This document shows, one piece after another, positions 46,318-57,285 of a DNA stretch of 64,000 bases (within the stretch, counting starts at the first letter, position 1; every line of letters begins with the position of its first letter). This stretch comes from an uncultured Prochlorococcus sp. Its GTDB lineage: Bacteria; Cyanobacteriota; Cyanobacteriia; PCC-6307; Cyanobiaceae. The DNA lies in the NCBI GenBank assembly GCA_902525585.1, contig CABZHQ010000002.1, positions 1 through 64,000 of the forward strand, read 5' to 3'. Made by a program: the position numbers and the translations under genes. The notes under the pieces were generated by a model that made no database searches, had not been told where the DNA came from, and saw nothing but the letters and a program-made list of their open reading frames with translations.

Positions 46318-47112
46318 TCAAACATTACTTCGGAGGTTAACCAACCTAATTTCTTTATTAATTCCAAGCCAGAATTTTACTTTATTGGAAAACTCATCTC
46401 TTTCTGAAGTAACAAAAAATTTTACATTTTCGAAAGAAATACTCTCATAGCGGTCAGTATTTGGAATAGCAAAAGATTCATTAAATTTTTTTATTAATGC
46501 TACTGATGGATCAATAATTTTTATATTTGAATCTAATTTTTTTCTTAAAAAGTCATAAATCAAAGGATAGTGACTACATCCAAGTATTAATTCTTCAATA
46601 TTTTTGTTTATTAGTGGCCTTAAGTATAAGTCTGAAAGACTATTCAACTTATCAAGATTTAATTTTTCTCTTTCAATTTCTGATACAAATTCTGGACATT
46701 CTTGCTGAAATATTATCTTATTCTCTTTTTTAGAATTTATAGCTTTCTTGTAATACGATGATCGTACAGTTGTTTGTGTTGCTAGGACACCAATTATTTG
46801 TTTATCAACTATTTCCGATACTGAGTTTATAAGGTCAAAACAAGGGACCTTTAAATTATCCTCCAGAATATCAAGCGCACATGCATTTGTAGTGTTACAA
46901 GCAACTAAAAGTGCATCCAAATTCTTATCAACAAAAAAAGTACAAATCTCCTTTGCAATTAATCTTATCTCTTGAGAATTTTTACTCCCAAAAGGTATTC
47001 TTTTTGTATCCCCCAAATAAAAAACTTCTACATCTTTACGTGTTTTTAGTAAAGCATTAAGGATAGTAAAACCACCTATTCCACTATCAAATATACCTAT
47101 TTTAAGTTTCAC
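46318..47112 (-). CDS. murI: Glutamate racemase
   Basis: 264 residues. The two catalytic cysteines lie in VACNTTNACALD and LGCSHYPLI; the opening IGIFDSGIGGFTIL is diagnostic. It supplies D-glutamate for peptidoglycan. The start overlaps the upstream amidase stop by 4 bases, so the two cell-wall genes are coupled. Confidence 0.96.
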   Translation of the reverse strand: MKLKIGIFDSGIGGFTILNALLKTRKDVEVFYLGDTKRIPFGSKNSQEIRLIAKEICTFFVDKNLDALLVACNTTNACALDILEDNLKVPCFDLINSVSEIVDKQIIGVLATQTTVRSSYYKKAINSKKENKIIFQQECPEFVSEIEREKLNLDKLNSLSDLYLRPLINKNIEELILGCSHYPLIYDFLRKKLDSNIKIIDPSVALIKKFNESFAIPNTDRYESISFENVKFFVTSERDEFSNKVKFWLGINKEIRLVNLRSNV

Positions 47113-48194
47113 CCTACTTTATCTAGATATTGGAGGATGCCTTTTGCAATTGCATAGGCTAATCTTTTTCTATGGGTTATTTTTTCTAATCTTCTTGCAT
47201 CTAATCTTCCCGTTAAAAATCCAATTTCTACAAGGACTGCAGGCATCCTAGTATTTTTAATAACATAAAATCGACCTTGTTTAACTCCTCGATCAGGACT
47301 CCCGGGGGAAACTCTTAAAATTTGTTTTTGAATTCGTTTCGCCAGTAATCTTCCTCTCACTCCTCTGTAATAAAAGGTTTCCAATCCATTTATGTCCCTT
47401 CTTTTACCTCTTGAGGCATTTGCATGAATACTTACAAAAATATCTGCATCCGTATTATTAGCGATGGAAACTCTTGGAGATAAATCTAAATCAACGTCAT
47501 TTGTTCTAGTCAACCTTACTTTGACACCTTTCTCAGAAAGTAATTTTTTAACTATTTTTGAAATCTCTAGAACAACATCTGTTTCTCTAATACCACCAAT
47601 ACCTATTGCTCCTGGATCAGGTCCTCCATGCCCTGGATCGATTACAACCTCAAACTTGTTTCGTTTTACCTCTGGTAGTTTCAAGTAACCATGATTTTTT
47701 TTCTTCTTATGAATGAAATTTTGATTTGCTTTGATATTTCCTCTTTTCTTTTCAACCAAACCTTCACCAATTTTTTTAAATGAATATTTTGGGTTAAATA
47801 GTTTAATTCTCCACCTGTTTTGATCTAAGCCAACCAATCGCCAAGTCAAAGGTTTCAAATAAGTCTCTTCCTTAAATTCAATTACTAGTCTTGTTTTACC
47901 CTTAGTTGGTTTACCTAATCTAATTTCTTTAATTGGACCATTACCTTTTATTATTCTAGGATTTTTTAATTCTCCTGAAAAATCCACCCAGAATCTATCT
48001 CCAGATAATTGATTAGCTTTCTTAAAGTATGCTTTTAAATTTGTATTTGATTTAGTTCTTAATTCTAAAACCCCATTAGTATTTATAACCCATGCTGCCA
48101 GAGCACTTGAAGATTTAACTGGGAGGATTGAAGAATTTAATAATAAAAAAACGGATAAATAACGAAAAAGTTTATTATTTAAAAACTTTATCAT
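47109..48194 (-). CDS. N-acetylmuramoyl-L-alanine amidase with AMIN domain
   Basis: 361 residues. Signal peptide (residues 1-33, ending around SALAA), a periplasmic AMIN domain to about 140, a linker, then an Amidase_3 zinc domain with VIDPGHGGPDPGAIG, FVSIHANAS and VLVEIGFLTG. It cleaves the stem peptide from peptidoglycan during cell separation (AmiC-like). Overlaps nit by 1 base and murI by 4, an operon. Confidence 0.94.
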   Translation of the reverse strand: MIKFLNNKLFRYLSVFLLLNSSILPVKSSSALAAWVINTNGVLELRTKSNTNLKAYFKKANQLSGDRFWVDFSGELKNPRIIKGNGPIKEIRLGKPTKGKTRLVIEFKEETYLKPLTWRLVGLDQNRWRIKLFNPKYSFKKIGEGLVEKKRGNIKANQNFIHKKKKNHGYLKLPEVKRNKFEVVIDPGHGGPDPGAIGIGGIRETDVVLEISKIVKKLLSEKGVKVRLTRTNDVDLDLSPRVSIANNTDADIFVSIHANASRGKRRDINGLETFYYRGVRGRLLAKRIQKQILRVSPGSPDRGVKQGRFYVIKNTRMPAVLVEIGFLTGRLDARRLEKITHRKRLAYAIAKGILQYLDKVG

Positions 48195-49021
48195 TAGTTT
48201 GAAAACAAGTTATTTTTTCTATGTTTAAGGCTTGGCATCTGCTCTCTAATTTTCTTTACTCTTTCTTTATCAGCAGGTGCGATTGCAGCTCCCTGAGTTT
48301 TTCCGGCATCAGATAAAACTGTACCCCAAGGGTCAATTACCATTGCATGGCCATGACTTTGCCTTCTCCCATAATGAATCCCAGTTTGAGCTGGAGCGAC
48401 TACATATGCAGTATTCTCAATTGCTCTTGCTTGTAATAGGATTTGCCAATGATCTTTTCCTGTAAATGCTGTAAAAGCTGCGGGAATCATAATTAGCTCT
48501 GCACCATTCGAAGACAAATATCTATAAAGTTCAGGAAATCTAACGTCATAACAAATCGATAATCCTACTTTGCATAAACCAGGGACATCTACAACAGGTG
48601 GATACTCCTCCCCAGATAAAATAGTGGATGATTCCTTATATAAATTTCCATCTGGCAAATCAACGTCAAATAAGTGGATCTTGTCGTATTTTCCCAAAAT
48701 CTGTCCGTCCTTACCGAATAGTGCTGACCTATTAAAAGTATGACTGTCATCACCCGCAGGAACGGGATAACCTCCCCCCAAAAGAAATACTTGATATCTT
48801 TGTGACATGGTTTTTAGAAAATTTGCGCACTTCTCTGATAATTCAGAGGCTAATCTAAGTTTTTCATCATCTCCTCCTAAAAAAGCAAAATTCTCAGGCA
48901 ATCCTATTAACTCAGCACCTCTTCTAGCAGCTAGTTCAATCTGTTCTTCTGCTTCAATAAAATTTGCATCAACATTTGAAGTGCTAGTAATTTGCAATGC
49001 AGCTACCAAAAAATCAGTCAA
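48194..49021 (-). CDS. Nitrilase-superfamily amidohydrolase
   Basis: 275 residues. The Glu-Lys-Cys triad is visible: LPENFAFLGG, GKYDKIHLFD and SICYDVRFPELYR. Closest in pattern to Nit1/NIT2-type omega-amidases or deaminated-glutathione amidases, which clear damaged metabolites. The exact substrate is not fixed. Sits between comB (30 bases) and the amidase (1-base overlap). Confidence 0.88.
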   Translation of the reverse strand: MTDFLVAALQITSTSNVDANFIEAEEQIELAARRGAELIGLPENFAFLGGDDEKLRLASELSEKCANFLKTMSQRYQVFLLGGGYPVPAGDDSHTFNRSALFGKDGQILGKYDKIHLFDVDLPDGNLYKESSTILSGEEYPPVVDVPGLCKVGLSICYDVRFPELYRYLSSNGAELIMIPAAFTAFTGKDHWQILLQARAIENTAYVVAPAQTGIHYGRRQSHGHAMVIDPWGTVLSDAGKTQGAAIAPADKERVKKIREQMPSLKHRKNNLFSN

Positions 49022-49051
49022 GACTTTACTCCTAGTGAACCAATTCGTAAA

Positions 49052-49786
49052 TCATGAGGCACGAATCACACCTCTTTCAACTTGCGCTGGAACAATATCT
49101 AAGCAATCAAGTTCAGAGCAACATTTAAAATCATCCTCATAATCTCCAAGACTTGTCAATCTTTTGCCATGGGTTGCTGTTTTTAAACATTTTAAAATAT
49201 CATTTTTCCAAAAATCCCAAAGTGCCAAAGCAGCTTGTAATTCGTCATTCATAATATTAATTTGGAGTTCACAGTTCTGTTTAAGATATGAGGCCAAAGC
49301 ACCAGCAGCTAAAGAATCCTCAAGTGAATAAGAGCCTTCCCAACCACTACCAAGTATTAAAACATTTTCACTTTTTAATGAAATGATTTTTTCTGCAACT
49401 GCTTTCCTATTTGGGAGACCCATAGCAAATAAATGCTTAGCATTTTGAACTTTATGCAATGATTTAGTCCCGTTAGTCGTGCTCATAAATAGTCTTTTAC
49501 CATTAACAACTCTTTTTGTAACTGATAAAGGAGAATTTCCTAAATCAAAGCCCTCAATCTTTTTTCCGCCTCTTTCTCCGAGCATAATTCTCTTTTCAGC
49601 TTGCCATTTAATGGCAGATTCTTTTAATAAATCTAAATCCGCAAAAACTTGTATTGAATCAGCTCCATTTTTCAAAGCCCAAGAAATTGTGGTTGTAGCT
49701 CTCAAAACATCAATCACAACTGCAATATCTGGACTTACTTCTGGAACATCCTTTGCAACGTGATAATAAGTAAGATTAATAATCAA
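49052..49786 (-). CDS. comB: 2-phosphosulfolactate phosphatase family protein
   Basis: 244 residues. The ComB pattern is complete: VVIDVLRATTTISWALKNGA, GERGGKKIEGFDLGNSPL and STTNGTKSLHKV. In archaea ComB makes sulfolactate on the coenzyme M route. Cyanobacteria carry it without that pathway, so the reaction may serve another sulfonate or phosphate. First gene of the leftward series toward acs. Confidence 0.9.
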   Translation of the reverse strand: MIINLTYYHVAKDVPEVSPDIAVVIDVLRATTTISWALKNGADSIQVFADLDLLKESAIKWQAEKRIMLGERGGKKIEGFDLGNSPLSVTKRVVNGKRLFMSTTNGTKSLHKVQNAKHLFAMGLPNRKAVAEKIISLKSENVLILGSGWEGSYSLEDSLAAGALASYLKQNCELQINIMNDELQAALALWDFWKNDILKCLKTATHGKRLTSLGDYEDDFKCCSELDCLDIVPAQVERGVIRAS

Positions 49787-49913
49787 ATCCCTTTTTCTTT
49801 TTTATTATAGAAAACAGTTACTTAATTTGATTATTTTTTTTTTAAAACAAACTTATTGATAATATATACATAATTTGTTTTTACAGAAATCTTATCAAGT
49901 ATTTAATTTGAAA

Positions 49914-51224
49914 ATGAATAATATCCGCACAATAAAAGGTGGAGTTAATTTAAGAGGAAAAGTAAAAGTACCTGGAGATAAGTCTATTTCTCATAGAGCT
50001 TTAATATTAGGAAGTATTGCTAATGGCGAGACGACTATTGAGGGGTTTCTTCATTCTGAAGATCCACTTTCAACTGCTGATTGTCTTAGAAAATTAGGTG
50101 TCAAAATACCAATCATAAAAAAAGACGAGCCTTTTACGGTTTCAGGATTGGGTCTTAATGGATTTAAAGAGCCTAAAGAAATTTTAAATTGTGGGAATTC
50201 GGGAACCACCATGAGATTATTAATGGGGTTACTAGCAGGTCAAGAAGGTAAGAATTTTATCTTAACAGGGGACTCATCTCTTAATGAGAGGCCTATGAGT
50301 AGAGTGGGCAAACCATTATCTTTGATGGGAGGCAAAATTTTCGGTAGAGAGAAAGGGAACAAAGCTCCAATCTCAATTGATGGCAATAAACTTAAAGGAT
50401 GCGTTATTGGAACTCCTGTAGCCAGTGCTCAAGTAAAGTCAGCAATATTATTAGCAGGTCTTCAAGCTTCAGGAACCACTTCGGTTATTGAGCCAGCATC
50501 TTCAAGAGATCATACCGAAAGAATGTTAAAAGCATTTGGAGCTGACATAAGTATCAGAGGGGAATTAGGAAGGAATGTAGTTATAAAGTCAGGGGGCAAC
50601 TTAATTGGTCAGAGAATATTAATCCCTGGAGACATAAGCTCTGCTTCCTTTTGGATGATTGCAGCATCTATTGTTCCAGATTCAGAAATTTTAATTCAAA
50701 ATGTCGGATTAAATCCCACTAGAACAGGGATTTTAAATGTAATGGATTCAATGGGGTGCGATTATCAGATTTTAGATAAATCGACTATTGCAGGAGAACC
50801 TATAGGATCTATTAAAGTAAAAACTGCAAATAATTTAAGATCATTCACTATTGAAGGTGATATTCTCCCAAAACTAATAGATGAAATCCCTATCCTTACA
50901 GTTGCTGCTTGTTTTTGTGATGGAGTTTCAAAAATTAAGGATGCTCAAGAATTAAGAGTTAAGGAAACTGATCGATTAAAGGTAATGGCAAGACAGTTGC
51001 AAAAATTCGGTGCTGAAATAAAAGAAAAAGAGGATGGGCTAATTATTAATGGTAAATCAAAATTTAATTCTGCGAATGTTGACAGCGAGACTGATCATCG
51101 AGTAGCAATGAGTCTTGCCATTGCTTCACTTCTTGCCAAAGGCACCTCAAAAATCATGAGAGCAGATGCTGCTGGAGTATCGTATCCCAATTTTTGGGAA
51201 GACCTTACCAAACTCACTAGCTAA
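49914..51224 (+). CDS. aroA: 3-phosphoshikimate 1-carboxyvinyltransferase
   Basis: 436 residues from the ATG at 49914; a TTG 13 codons upstream is less likely. [33 protein letters not shown] and [20 protein letters not shown] are the EPSP synthase signatures. Joins phosphoenolpyruvate to shikimate-3-phosphate in aromatic amino acid synthesis. A methyltransferase gene starts 13 bases after the stop. Confidence 0.97.
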   Translation: MNNIRTIKGGVNLRGKVKVPGDKSISHRALILGSIANGETTIEGFLHSEDPLSTADCLRKLGVKIPIIKKDEPFTVSGLGLNGFKEPKEILNCGNSGTTMRLLMGLLAGQEGKNFILTGDSSLNERPMSRVGKPLSLMGGKIFGREKGNKAPISIDGNKLKGCVIGTPVASAQVKSAILLAGLQASGTTSVIEPASSRDHTERMLKAFGADISIRGELGRNVVIKSGGNLIGQRILIPGDISSASFWMIAASIVPDSEILIQNVGLNPTRTGILNVMDSMGCDYQILDKSTIAGEPIGSIKVKTANNLRSFTIEGDILPKLIDEIPILTVAACFCDGVSKIKDAQELRVKETDRLKVMARQLQKFGAEIKEKEDGLIINGKSKFNSANVDSETDHRVAMSLAIASLLAKGTSKIMRADAAGVSYPNFWEDLTKLTS

Positions 51225-51237
51225 TTTAATAAAGTTT

Positions 51238-52152
51238 TTGTCTGAATTAATTGAAGTTTTAACAAAGGACGGGAGTTACTCATTAAGAAGTGTATTTTTT
51301 CAAGAGAATTTCCATAGCCTATTAGGAGCGCTGGAGGAGACAAAATCAAAGTTTACAGCCACTTCTGATTTGCAAAGATTTAAGGGTAAATCTCTTAGTG
51401 TTTTGGATATATGTTTTGGCTTAGGATACAATTCCGCTTCTTTATTAAATGAATTAATTAAACAAAAATCCTATTTAAATTTGTATGCTTTGGAGATTGA
51501 TAAAAAGCCTCTTGAATATTCGCTTAGAAATGAATCTTTCCTGAAATTATGGGACCCAAAAGTCAAAAGAATATTTAAATCATTGTACTGCAATGATTAC
51601 TTTGAGGATCAGTTTTTTAAATGCAGTTTTTTATGGGGTGATGCTAGAAAAAAAATCAACATTATTCCTCCATCAATTAAATTCGATCTGATTTATTTAG
51701 ATGGCTTTTCTCCGCAAAAATGCCCACAAGTATGGACAATTGAATTTTTATCTAAAGTAACAGAAAAGCTCAAACCTCAGGGTTATTTAATAACTTATTC
51801 TTCTTCAGCGGCAGTAAGAAAAACTTTAAGAAATTTTGGATTAGAAATTTTTACTATAAAACCAAGTTTTAATAACAAAACACTTTGGAGTCAGGGAACT
51901 GTCGCAATATCAAAATTTCATAAGAATAAATTGAAAGCCAATTTCAATTTTGAAAAGTTATCTTTAATGGAAGAGGAACATCTCTTAACAAAAGCTAGTA
52001 TTCCATATAGAGATAAAGATTTAAACTTAAATAAAGACGATATAATTAAGAAAAGATTAGACGAGCAATTATTATCAAATTTATTATCTACAAATAAATG
52101 GAGAGAAAAGTGGGGAATGACGAAGTTATCCTCAAGAGTTAGATTTAAATAA
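51238..52152 (+). CDS. MnmC2-like methyltransferase (DUF752)
   Basis: 304 residues if it begins at TTG 51238, just after the aroA stop; an earlier ATG would sit inside aroA. SAM motif LDICFGLGYNSASLL and the DLIYLDGFSPQKCPQVW motif identify the methyltransferase half of MnmC, which finishes mnm5s2U34 in tRNA. The FAD oxidase half of bifunctional MnmC is absent, as in many cyanobacteria. glmU begins 15 bases later. Confidence 0.85.
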   Translation: MSELIEVLTKDGSYSLRSVFFQENFHSLLGALEETKSKFTATSDLQRFKGKSLSVLDICFGLGYNSASLLNELIKQKSYLNLYALEIDKKPLEYSLRNESFLKLWDPKVKRIFKSLYCNDYFEDQFFKCSFLWGDARKKINIIPPSIKFDLIYLDGFSPQKCPQVWTIEFLSKVTEKLKPQGYLITYSSSAAVRKTLRNFGLEIFTIKPSFNNKTLWSQGTVAISKFHKNKLKANFNFEKLSLMEEEHLLTKASIPYRDKDLNLNKDDIIKKRLDEQLLSNLLSTNKWREKWGMTKLSSRVRFK

Positions 52153-52167
52153 GTACTTCAAATAAAT

Positions 52168-53517
52168 ATGTTAAGTGTTGCAATATTAGCGGCAGGGAAG
52201 GGCACTAGGATGGAAAGCTCATTGCCAAAAGTTTTACATAAAATTTCTGGCAAAAGTCTTCTACAAAGAGTAATTGATTCATGTGTTGAATTAAAACCCC
52301 ATCAAATCTTTGTAATTACAGGACACAAATCAAAAGAAGTACAAAAGTCAATTCCAAATAATAAAAAAATCAATGTAGTTATTCAAGAACCTCAATCAGG
52401 AACCGGTCATGCTATACAAGTACTTTGTAGAGAAATTAAAAAACACCAAGGAAAACTTTTGGTACTTAACGGTGATGTACCACTAATTAGGCCTAGTACT
52501 CTTAAAAAGCTTTTATATTTACACGACTCAAAAAATGCTGATGTTTCTTTAATAACTACAAAGAAAACAAATCCTCATGGATATGGCAGAGTTTTTTTGC
52601 GGGGGAATTTTATAGAGAGAATTGTTGAAGAAAAAGATTGCAATGATCTAGAACGAGAAAATCCATTAATAAATGCAGGTATTTACTGTTTTAACTGGAG
52701 TAACTTGTCAGAAATAATTAATACGTTGCAAAGCAATAATAATCAAAAAGAAATTTACTTAACAGATACAATTTCTTTGCTAAAGAATTCCTTAAGCCTC
52801 GAGGTAGAGGATAATGGTGAGCTTCAGGGAATAAATAACAGAATTCAACTATCAGAATGCGAAGAAAATATTCAGAATTCAATTAAAGAAAAGCATATGC
52901 TTAATGGTGTAACTTTTATAAATAAAGCAAGTTGTTCAATTAGTGAAGAAGCAGAAATTGGTAAGGATGTAATCATAGAAGCTAATACACATATAAGGGG
53001 AAATACCAAAATAAATAATCATTGCATTATTGGACCAAATACTTTTATTGAGAATTCTAATGTGGGACTGCATTGTGAAATTTCAAACTCTACTGTTTAT
53101 GACTCTCAGATCATGGATTATATAAAAATTGGTCCTTACAGTCATATAAGACCAAACTCCAAAATATCTTCCTTTAGCAAAATTGGTAATTTTGTTGAAA
53201 TCAAAAATAGTCATTTAGAGGAAGAATCTAAAGTAAACCATTTAAGTTATATCGGGGATTCTATTATTGGAAGATCTACAAATATAGGAGCAGGTACTAT
53301 TACTGCAAATTTTGATGGTCAGAAAAAACATCAAACAAAAATTGGTAAAAATTCCAGTATTGGTGCAAATACAGTTTTTGTCGCGCCAATAAATCTCGGC
53401 GAATCAGTAACAACCGGCGCCGGTTCAGTTATCACCAAAGACTCTAAAGATAATTCATTAGCAATCTCAAGAACTAAGCAAGTTAATATAGAAAATTGGG
53501 AAAGAAAGAAATCTTGA
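52168..53517 (+). CDS. glmU: Bifunctional UDP-GlcNAc pyrophosphorylase
   Basis: 449 residues. The uridyltransferase half starts [20 protein letters not shown]; the C-terminal half is a left-handed beta helix of hexapeptide repeats ([13 protein letters not shown] to [10 protein letters not shown]) for acetylation of glucosamine-1-phosphate. Makes UDP-GlcNAc for cell wall and lipopolysaccharide. Its stop is 1 base from that of murF on the other strand. Confidence 0.96.
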   Translation: MLSVAILAAGKGTRMESSLPKVLHKISGKSLLQRVIDSCVELKPHQIFVITGHKSKEVQKSIPNNKKINVVIQEPQSGTGHAIQVLCREIKKHQGKLLVLNGDVPLIRPSTLKKLLYLHDSKNADVSLITTKKTNPHGYGRVFLRGNFIERIVEEKDCNDLERENPLINAGIYCFNWSNLSEIINTLQSNNNQKEIYLTDTISLLKNSLSLEVEDNGELQGINNRIQLSECEENIQNSIKEKHMLNGVTFINKASCSISEEAEIGKDVIIEANTHIRGNTKINNHCIIGPNTFIENSNVGLHCEISNSTVYDSQIMDYIKIGPYSHIRPNSKISSFSKIGNFVEIKNSHLEEESKVNHLSYIGDSIIGRSTNIGAGTITANFDGQKKHQTKIGKNSSIGANTVFVAPINLGESVTTGAGSVITKDSKDNSLAISRTKQVNIENWERKKS

Positions 53518-53518
53518 T

Positions 53519-54895
53519 CTAATTAATTAATTCAATAATTTTTTCAAGCTGCCAACATCTGCTCCCTTTTATAAGAATAGAATCACCATTTTTTGTGGAT
53601 TTGTTTATCTCTTTAGGTACATCTTTAATATTATTTACAACTAAAAATTTTTTATTGTCTTTAAGATAGTTTGTGTAAATTTTTTGATTTTTTTTATCGC
53701 AAATAAATAAACATTTTTCTATGTCTGAATTATTAACTAAGTTGAATATTTCCTTATGATATTTTTCAGATTCATCACCCAATTCTTGCATACTTCCAAA
53801 TATGAAAAATTTATTTCTCGGTTTTTCAAGAAGGGTTTTAATACATGCTTTTACTGACTCTGGCGAAGCGTTATATGATTCATCATATATTGTCGTTTTT
53901 ACTGATTGAAGAATTTTATTCCTTCCACCTAAACTTGCGAAATTAAATTTATTAAAACTTGCAAAATCAATTCCTAGCTCTTTAGCAACTGCATAAGCAT
54001 ATAAGAAATTCCAAGCATTGTGAAATCCCTCTAATGAAATTTCAAAGGTATTTTCTTCAACTAAAATTGTTTTTTTCGAAGGATTATAAAATCCTCGCAA
54101 ATTATCATCTTTCTCAAAACTATCCTTTCGATTTTTTATATTTAATAGTCTTACTTTTATCACTCTCCCTTTCCAAAAATTTTTTAAAGTTATTTCTAGA
54201 AATGGATCATTTGCTGGAATTATTACAACTCCATTGGGATTTAGGAACTTACTAATTTCACACTTTGCATAAGTAATATTTTTTTTCGAACCTAATAAAC
54301 CAATATGAGCTGTGCCAATATTAGTAATAACTGCAATATCTGGCTCGCTAAATTTAGATAAATTCTCAATCTGTCCAAGACCTCTCATCCCCATCTCAAG
54401 AACTAAAACTTTATCTTCTATGTCTGTAGCAAAAATAGTAAGACCAACTCCAATCTCATTATTAAAATTTGCATGAGATAATTTAATTCTTCCAAGTTTA
54501 TTTAAAACCCCACCAATCATTTCCTTTGTTGTTGTTTTACCCACAGAACCAGTTACCGCAACAACAGGGATATCTAATTTTTTTCTTTTTAGCAATGCTA
54601 ATTTTTGAAATGCTTCTAATGTGTCATTTACAACCCAATAAGGAAAATCACTTGGAAGTAATTTCTGCATCCCTTTTCTAATTACTACTGATTTAACTCC
54701 TTTATTTAAAACCTCTGGAAGAAAACTATGTCCGTCAAAATTTTTACCCTTGATAGCTATAAAAAGATCATTTTTTAGTAAAGTTCTACTATCAATACTT
54801 ATATTTCTAAATTTTAAAAAATCTCTTTTCCCCAAGCTTAGGTTTTTAATATCCCCTAAAACATTATTTAATTCTGATAAAGAGAATTCCATCAA
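53519..54895 (-). CDS. murF: UDP-MurNAc-tripeptide D-Ala-D-Ala ligase
   Basis: 458 residues. ATP motif VAVTGSVGKTTTKEMIG (about 107-123), SHANFNNEIGVGLTI and YNASPESVKACI are Mur-ligase features; the N-terminal domain is MurF-type. It adds D-Ala-D-Ala to the peptidoglycan precursor. Follows glgA by 9 bases. Lysine- and asparagine-rich loops but no broken motif. Confidence 0.94.
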   Translation of the reverse strand: MMEFSLSELNNVLGDIKNLSLGKRDFLKFRNISIDSRTLLKNDLFIAIKGKNFDGHSFLPEVLNKGVKSVVIRKGMQKLLPSDFPYWVVNDTLEAFQKLALLKRKKLDIPVVAVTGSVGKTTTKEMIGGVLNKLGRIKLSHANFNNEIGVGLTIFATDIEDKVLVLEMGMRGLGQIENLSKFSEPDIAVITNIGTAHIGLLGSKKNITYAKCEISKFLNPNGVVIIPANDPFLEITLKNFWKGRVIKVRLLNIKNRKDSFEKDDNLRGFYNPSKKTILVEENTFEISLEGFHNAWNFLYAYAVAKELGIDFASFNKFNFASLGGRNKILQSVKTTIYDESYNASPESVKACIKTLLEKPRNKFFIFGSMQELGDESEKYHKEIFNLVNNSDIEKCLFICDKKNQKIYTNYLKDNKKFLVVNNIKDVPKEINKSTKNGDSILIKGSRCWQLEKIIELIN

Positions 54896-54904
54896 AAAAT
54901 TAAG

Positions 54905-56356
54905 TCATACTTTTTTTAAAGATGGATCAGCTGATTGTCCGTAAGAGAACTTTTCAACTTCAGCAAAATCTGGAGATGGTTCTTTTATTCCACAAACATC
55001 TTTGTACATAATTTCGTATTCGAGTGCGGATCTTTGCCAACTAAACTCTTGGCTCATCGCTCTTTTTTGTAATAATTCCCAACTATCTTTATGCCTAAAG
55101 GCCTCCCAAGACCTTACTAAAGATGTATAGAAATCTATAGGCTCAAAGCGATCGAAGCAAAAACCTGTACCACTATTATTTTCTGGATCATGAGGTAAAA
55201 CTGTGTCAACTAAACCTCCTACTCGCCTTACTATAGGAATAGAACCATACCTCATCGCAAGTAGTTGACTAATACCACAAGGTTCGAATCTACTTGGCAT
55301 TAAAAATGCATCAGAGCCTCCATATATAAGTCTTGATAAAGAATCATCATATGTAAGAAATACAGAAAATCTTCCTGGATAATCTAATGCAAGTTGCCAT
55401 AATCCTGACTCTAAATATCTATCTCCAGTCCCTAAAACAACTATTTGCGAATCAGTATATGCTAAAAGTCTTCTTGAAACTTGTAGAAGTAAGTCAACCC
55501 CTTTCTGATCAACTAACCTACTGACCATACCTAAAAGATATTTTTTAGCATTAACTTCGAGACCCATTTCTCTCTGCAAAATTTTTTTATTTTCTAGCCT
55601 ATTTTCTAGATTCTTAATACTAAATTTTGCAGGTAAAACTGGATCTTTGGCTGGATTCCATTCATCAAGATCTATACCATTAAGAATTCCCCTTAATTTA
55701 CCCGAAATGTAATTAAGTAATCCTTCAAGGCTTTCCCCATATTCATGGGTTTTAATTTCATCTGCATAAGTCGGAGAAACAGCATTGACCCTATCTGCGT
55801 ACAACATTGCCGCAGCCATTGTGTGGTCTCCATGCATATACCAAGGACACCAAGTCATTTTTTCAAGTTTCCATCTCCAAGGGCCTTGGTATTTTAAATT
55901 ATGAATTGTGAAGACAGTACTAATTTCAGGGTCCTGATGCATCCACACAGGAATCATTCCAGTGTGCCAATCATGACAATGGAGGACTTGAGGTTTCCAA
56001 CAATTCCAGGCAAATTCTGCAGTAGCACTGGCAAAAAATGTAAAGCGCCAGTCCTCACTTTCGCCTCCATATATTTGGTCAGAGTCAAACGTTGGATGAC
56101 CCACTAGGTAAATCACATAATTATGCATGGGATGTTTTGCTTCATATACGGCAAAATCAGTGCCCATTGTATTTGCTCTAAATACTGGTTCATTCGATAC
56201 CTCTAAAAGACTCCACAATTTTCCATATCCTGGAATTATTACCCTTACATCGTGACCAAGTTTTATCAAAGATGGAGGCAACGAACCAACCACATCTCCC
56301 ATACCTCCAACTTTGATCATTGGAGCACATTCAGCAGCGGCAAGAAGAATTCTCAT
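54905..56356 (-). CDS. glgA: Glycogen synthase (ADP-glucose type)
   Basis: 483 residues, GT5. Donor motif near the start [13 protein letters not shown], catalytic/GT-B features WHTGMIPVW, and the C-terminal [20 protein letters not shown] with the E-X7-E-like site. It extends glycogen with ADP-glucose, the main carbon store. Start ATG at 56356, 36 bases after the menB stop. Confidence 0.96.
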   Translation of the reverse strand: MRILLAAAECAPMIKVGGMGDVVGSLPPSLIKLGHDVRVIIPGYGKLWSLLEVSNEPVFRANTMGTDFAVYEAKHPMHNYVIYLVGHPTFDSDQIYGGESEDWRFTFFASATAEFAWNCWKPQVLHCHDWHTGMIPVWMHQDPEISTVFTIHNLKYQGPWRWKLEKMTWCPWYMHGDHTMAAAMLYADRVNAVSPTYADEIKTHEYGESLEGLLNYISGKLRGILNGIDLDEWNPAKDPVLPAKFSIKNLENRLENKKILQREMGLEVNAKKYLLGMVSRLVDQKGVDLLLQVSRRLLAYTDSQIVVLGTGDRYLESGLWQLALDYPGRFSVFLTYDDSLSRLIYGGSDAFLMPSRFEPCGISQLLAMRYGSIPIVRRVGGLVDTVLPHDPENNSGTGFCFDRFEPIDFYTSLVRSWEAFRHKDSWELLQKRAMSQEFSWQRSALEYEIMYKDVCGIKEPSPDFAEVEKFSYGQSADPSLKKV

Positions 56357-56392
56357 TGATTATTATTAAAAAAAGTTCTTTTGAAAAATAAA

Positions 56393-57250
56393 CTAGGGTG
56401 TCCACTTATAGTCAGAAAAGTCTGGTGGACGCTTTTCAAGAAAGGCATCTCTACCTTCTTGAGCTTCTTCAGTCGAATAGAATAATTGAGTTGTGTATCC
56501 AGATAATTCTTGAATACCTGCAATCCCATCATTCTCTGCATTGAATGAAGCTTTAAGAATACGAATAGCAGTTGGACTATTTCGTAAAATCTCTCTTGCC
56601 CAGATTACACCCTCAGCTTCTAATTCTTCAATCTTTGTAATTGCATTTATCAAGCCCATCTTCAAAGCTTCCTTAGAATTATATTTTCTACACAAAAACC
56701 AAATTTCTTTTGCTTTTCTTTGACCAACAAGTCTTGCTAAATAACTAGATCCAAAACCCGCATCAAAACTACCAACTCTTGGACCTGTTTGACCAAATAT
56801 TGCGTTTTCAGAGGCGATACTGAGATCACAAATTAGATGAAGTACCTGCCCTCCTCCAATTGCGAAACCAGGAACTAAGGCAATAACTACTTTAGGCAAA
56901 CTTCTTATTAATCTTTGAAGTTCAAGTACATTTAATCTCTGCTTCCCTTGATCATTTTTATATCCATTTTTACCCCTTACACTCTGATCACCTCCAGAGC
57001 AAAAAGAATAAATGCCTTTCTTGTCAGGTCCCGCACCTGTAAAGAGAACTACGCCAATAGTTTCATCATTTCTTACGATATCAAATGCGTCAATGAGTTC
57101 ATCTACAGTTTGTGGCCTAAATGCATTTCTTTTTTCAGGCCGATTAATTGCAATTCTCGCTATTCCCTCATCTGATTTGTGAAACAATATATCCCCATAA
57201 GATTTGCATTCTGACCAATTTAAAGTTGTTTTTCCAGGTAATACTTTCAT
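56393..57250 (-). CDS. menB: 1,4-dihydroxy-2-naphthoyl-CoA synthase
   Basis: 285 residues, crotonase fold. The oxyanion-hole sequences [11 protein letters not shown] and [17 protein letters not shown], and [20 protein letters not shown], match MenB. It closes the naphthoate ring on the way to phylloquinone, the photosystem I A1 cofactor. Placed 35 bases downstream of menD in the same direction. Confidence 0.96.
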   Translation of the reverse strand: MKVLPGKTTLNWSECKSYGDILFHKSDEGIARIAINRPEKRNAFRPQTVDELIDAFDIVRNDETIGVVLFTGAGPDKKGIYSFCSGGDQSVRGKNGYKNDQGKQRLNVLELQRLIRSLPKVVIALVPGFAIGGGQVLHLICDLSIASENAIFGQTGPRVGSFDAGFGSSYLARLVGQRKAKEIWFLCRKYNSKEALKMGLINAITKIEELEAEGVIWAREILRNSPTAIRILKASFNAENDGIAGIQELSGYTTQLFYSTEEAQEGRDAFLEKRPPDFSDYKWTP

Positions 57251-57285
57251 GAAATCTAATTATTCAAAGATAGAAAATGATAAAT

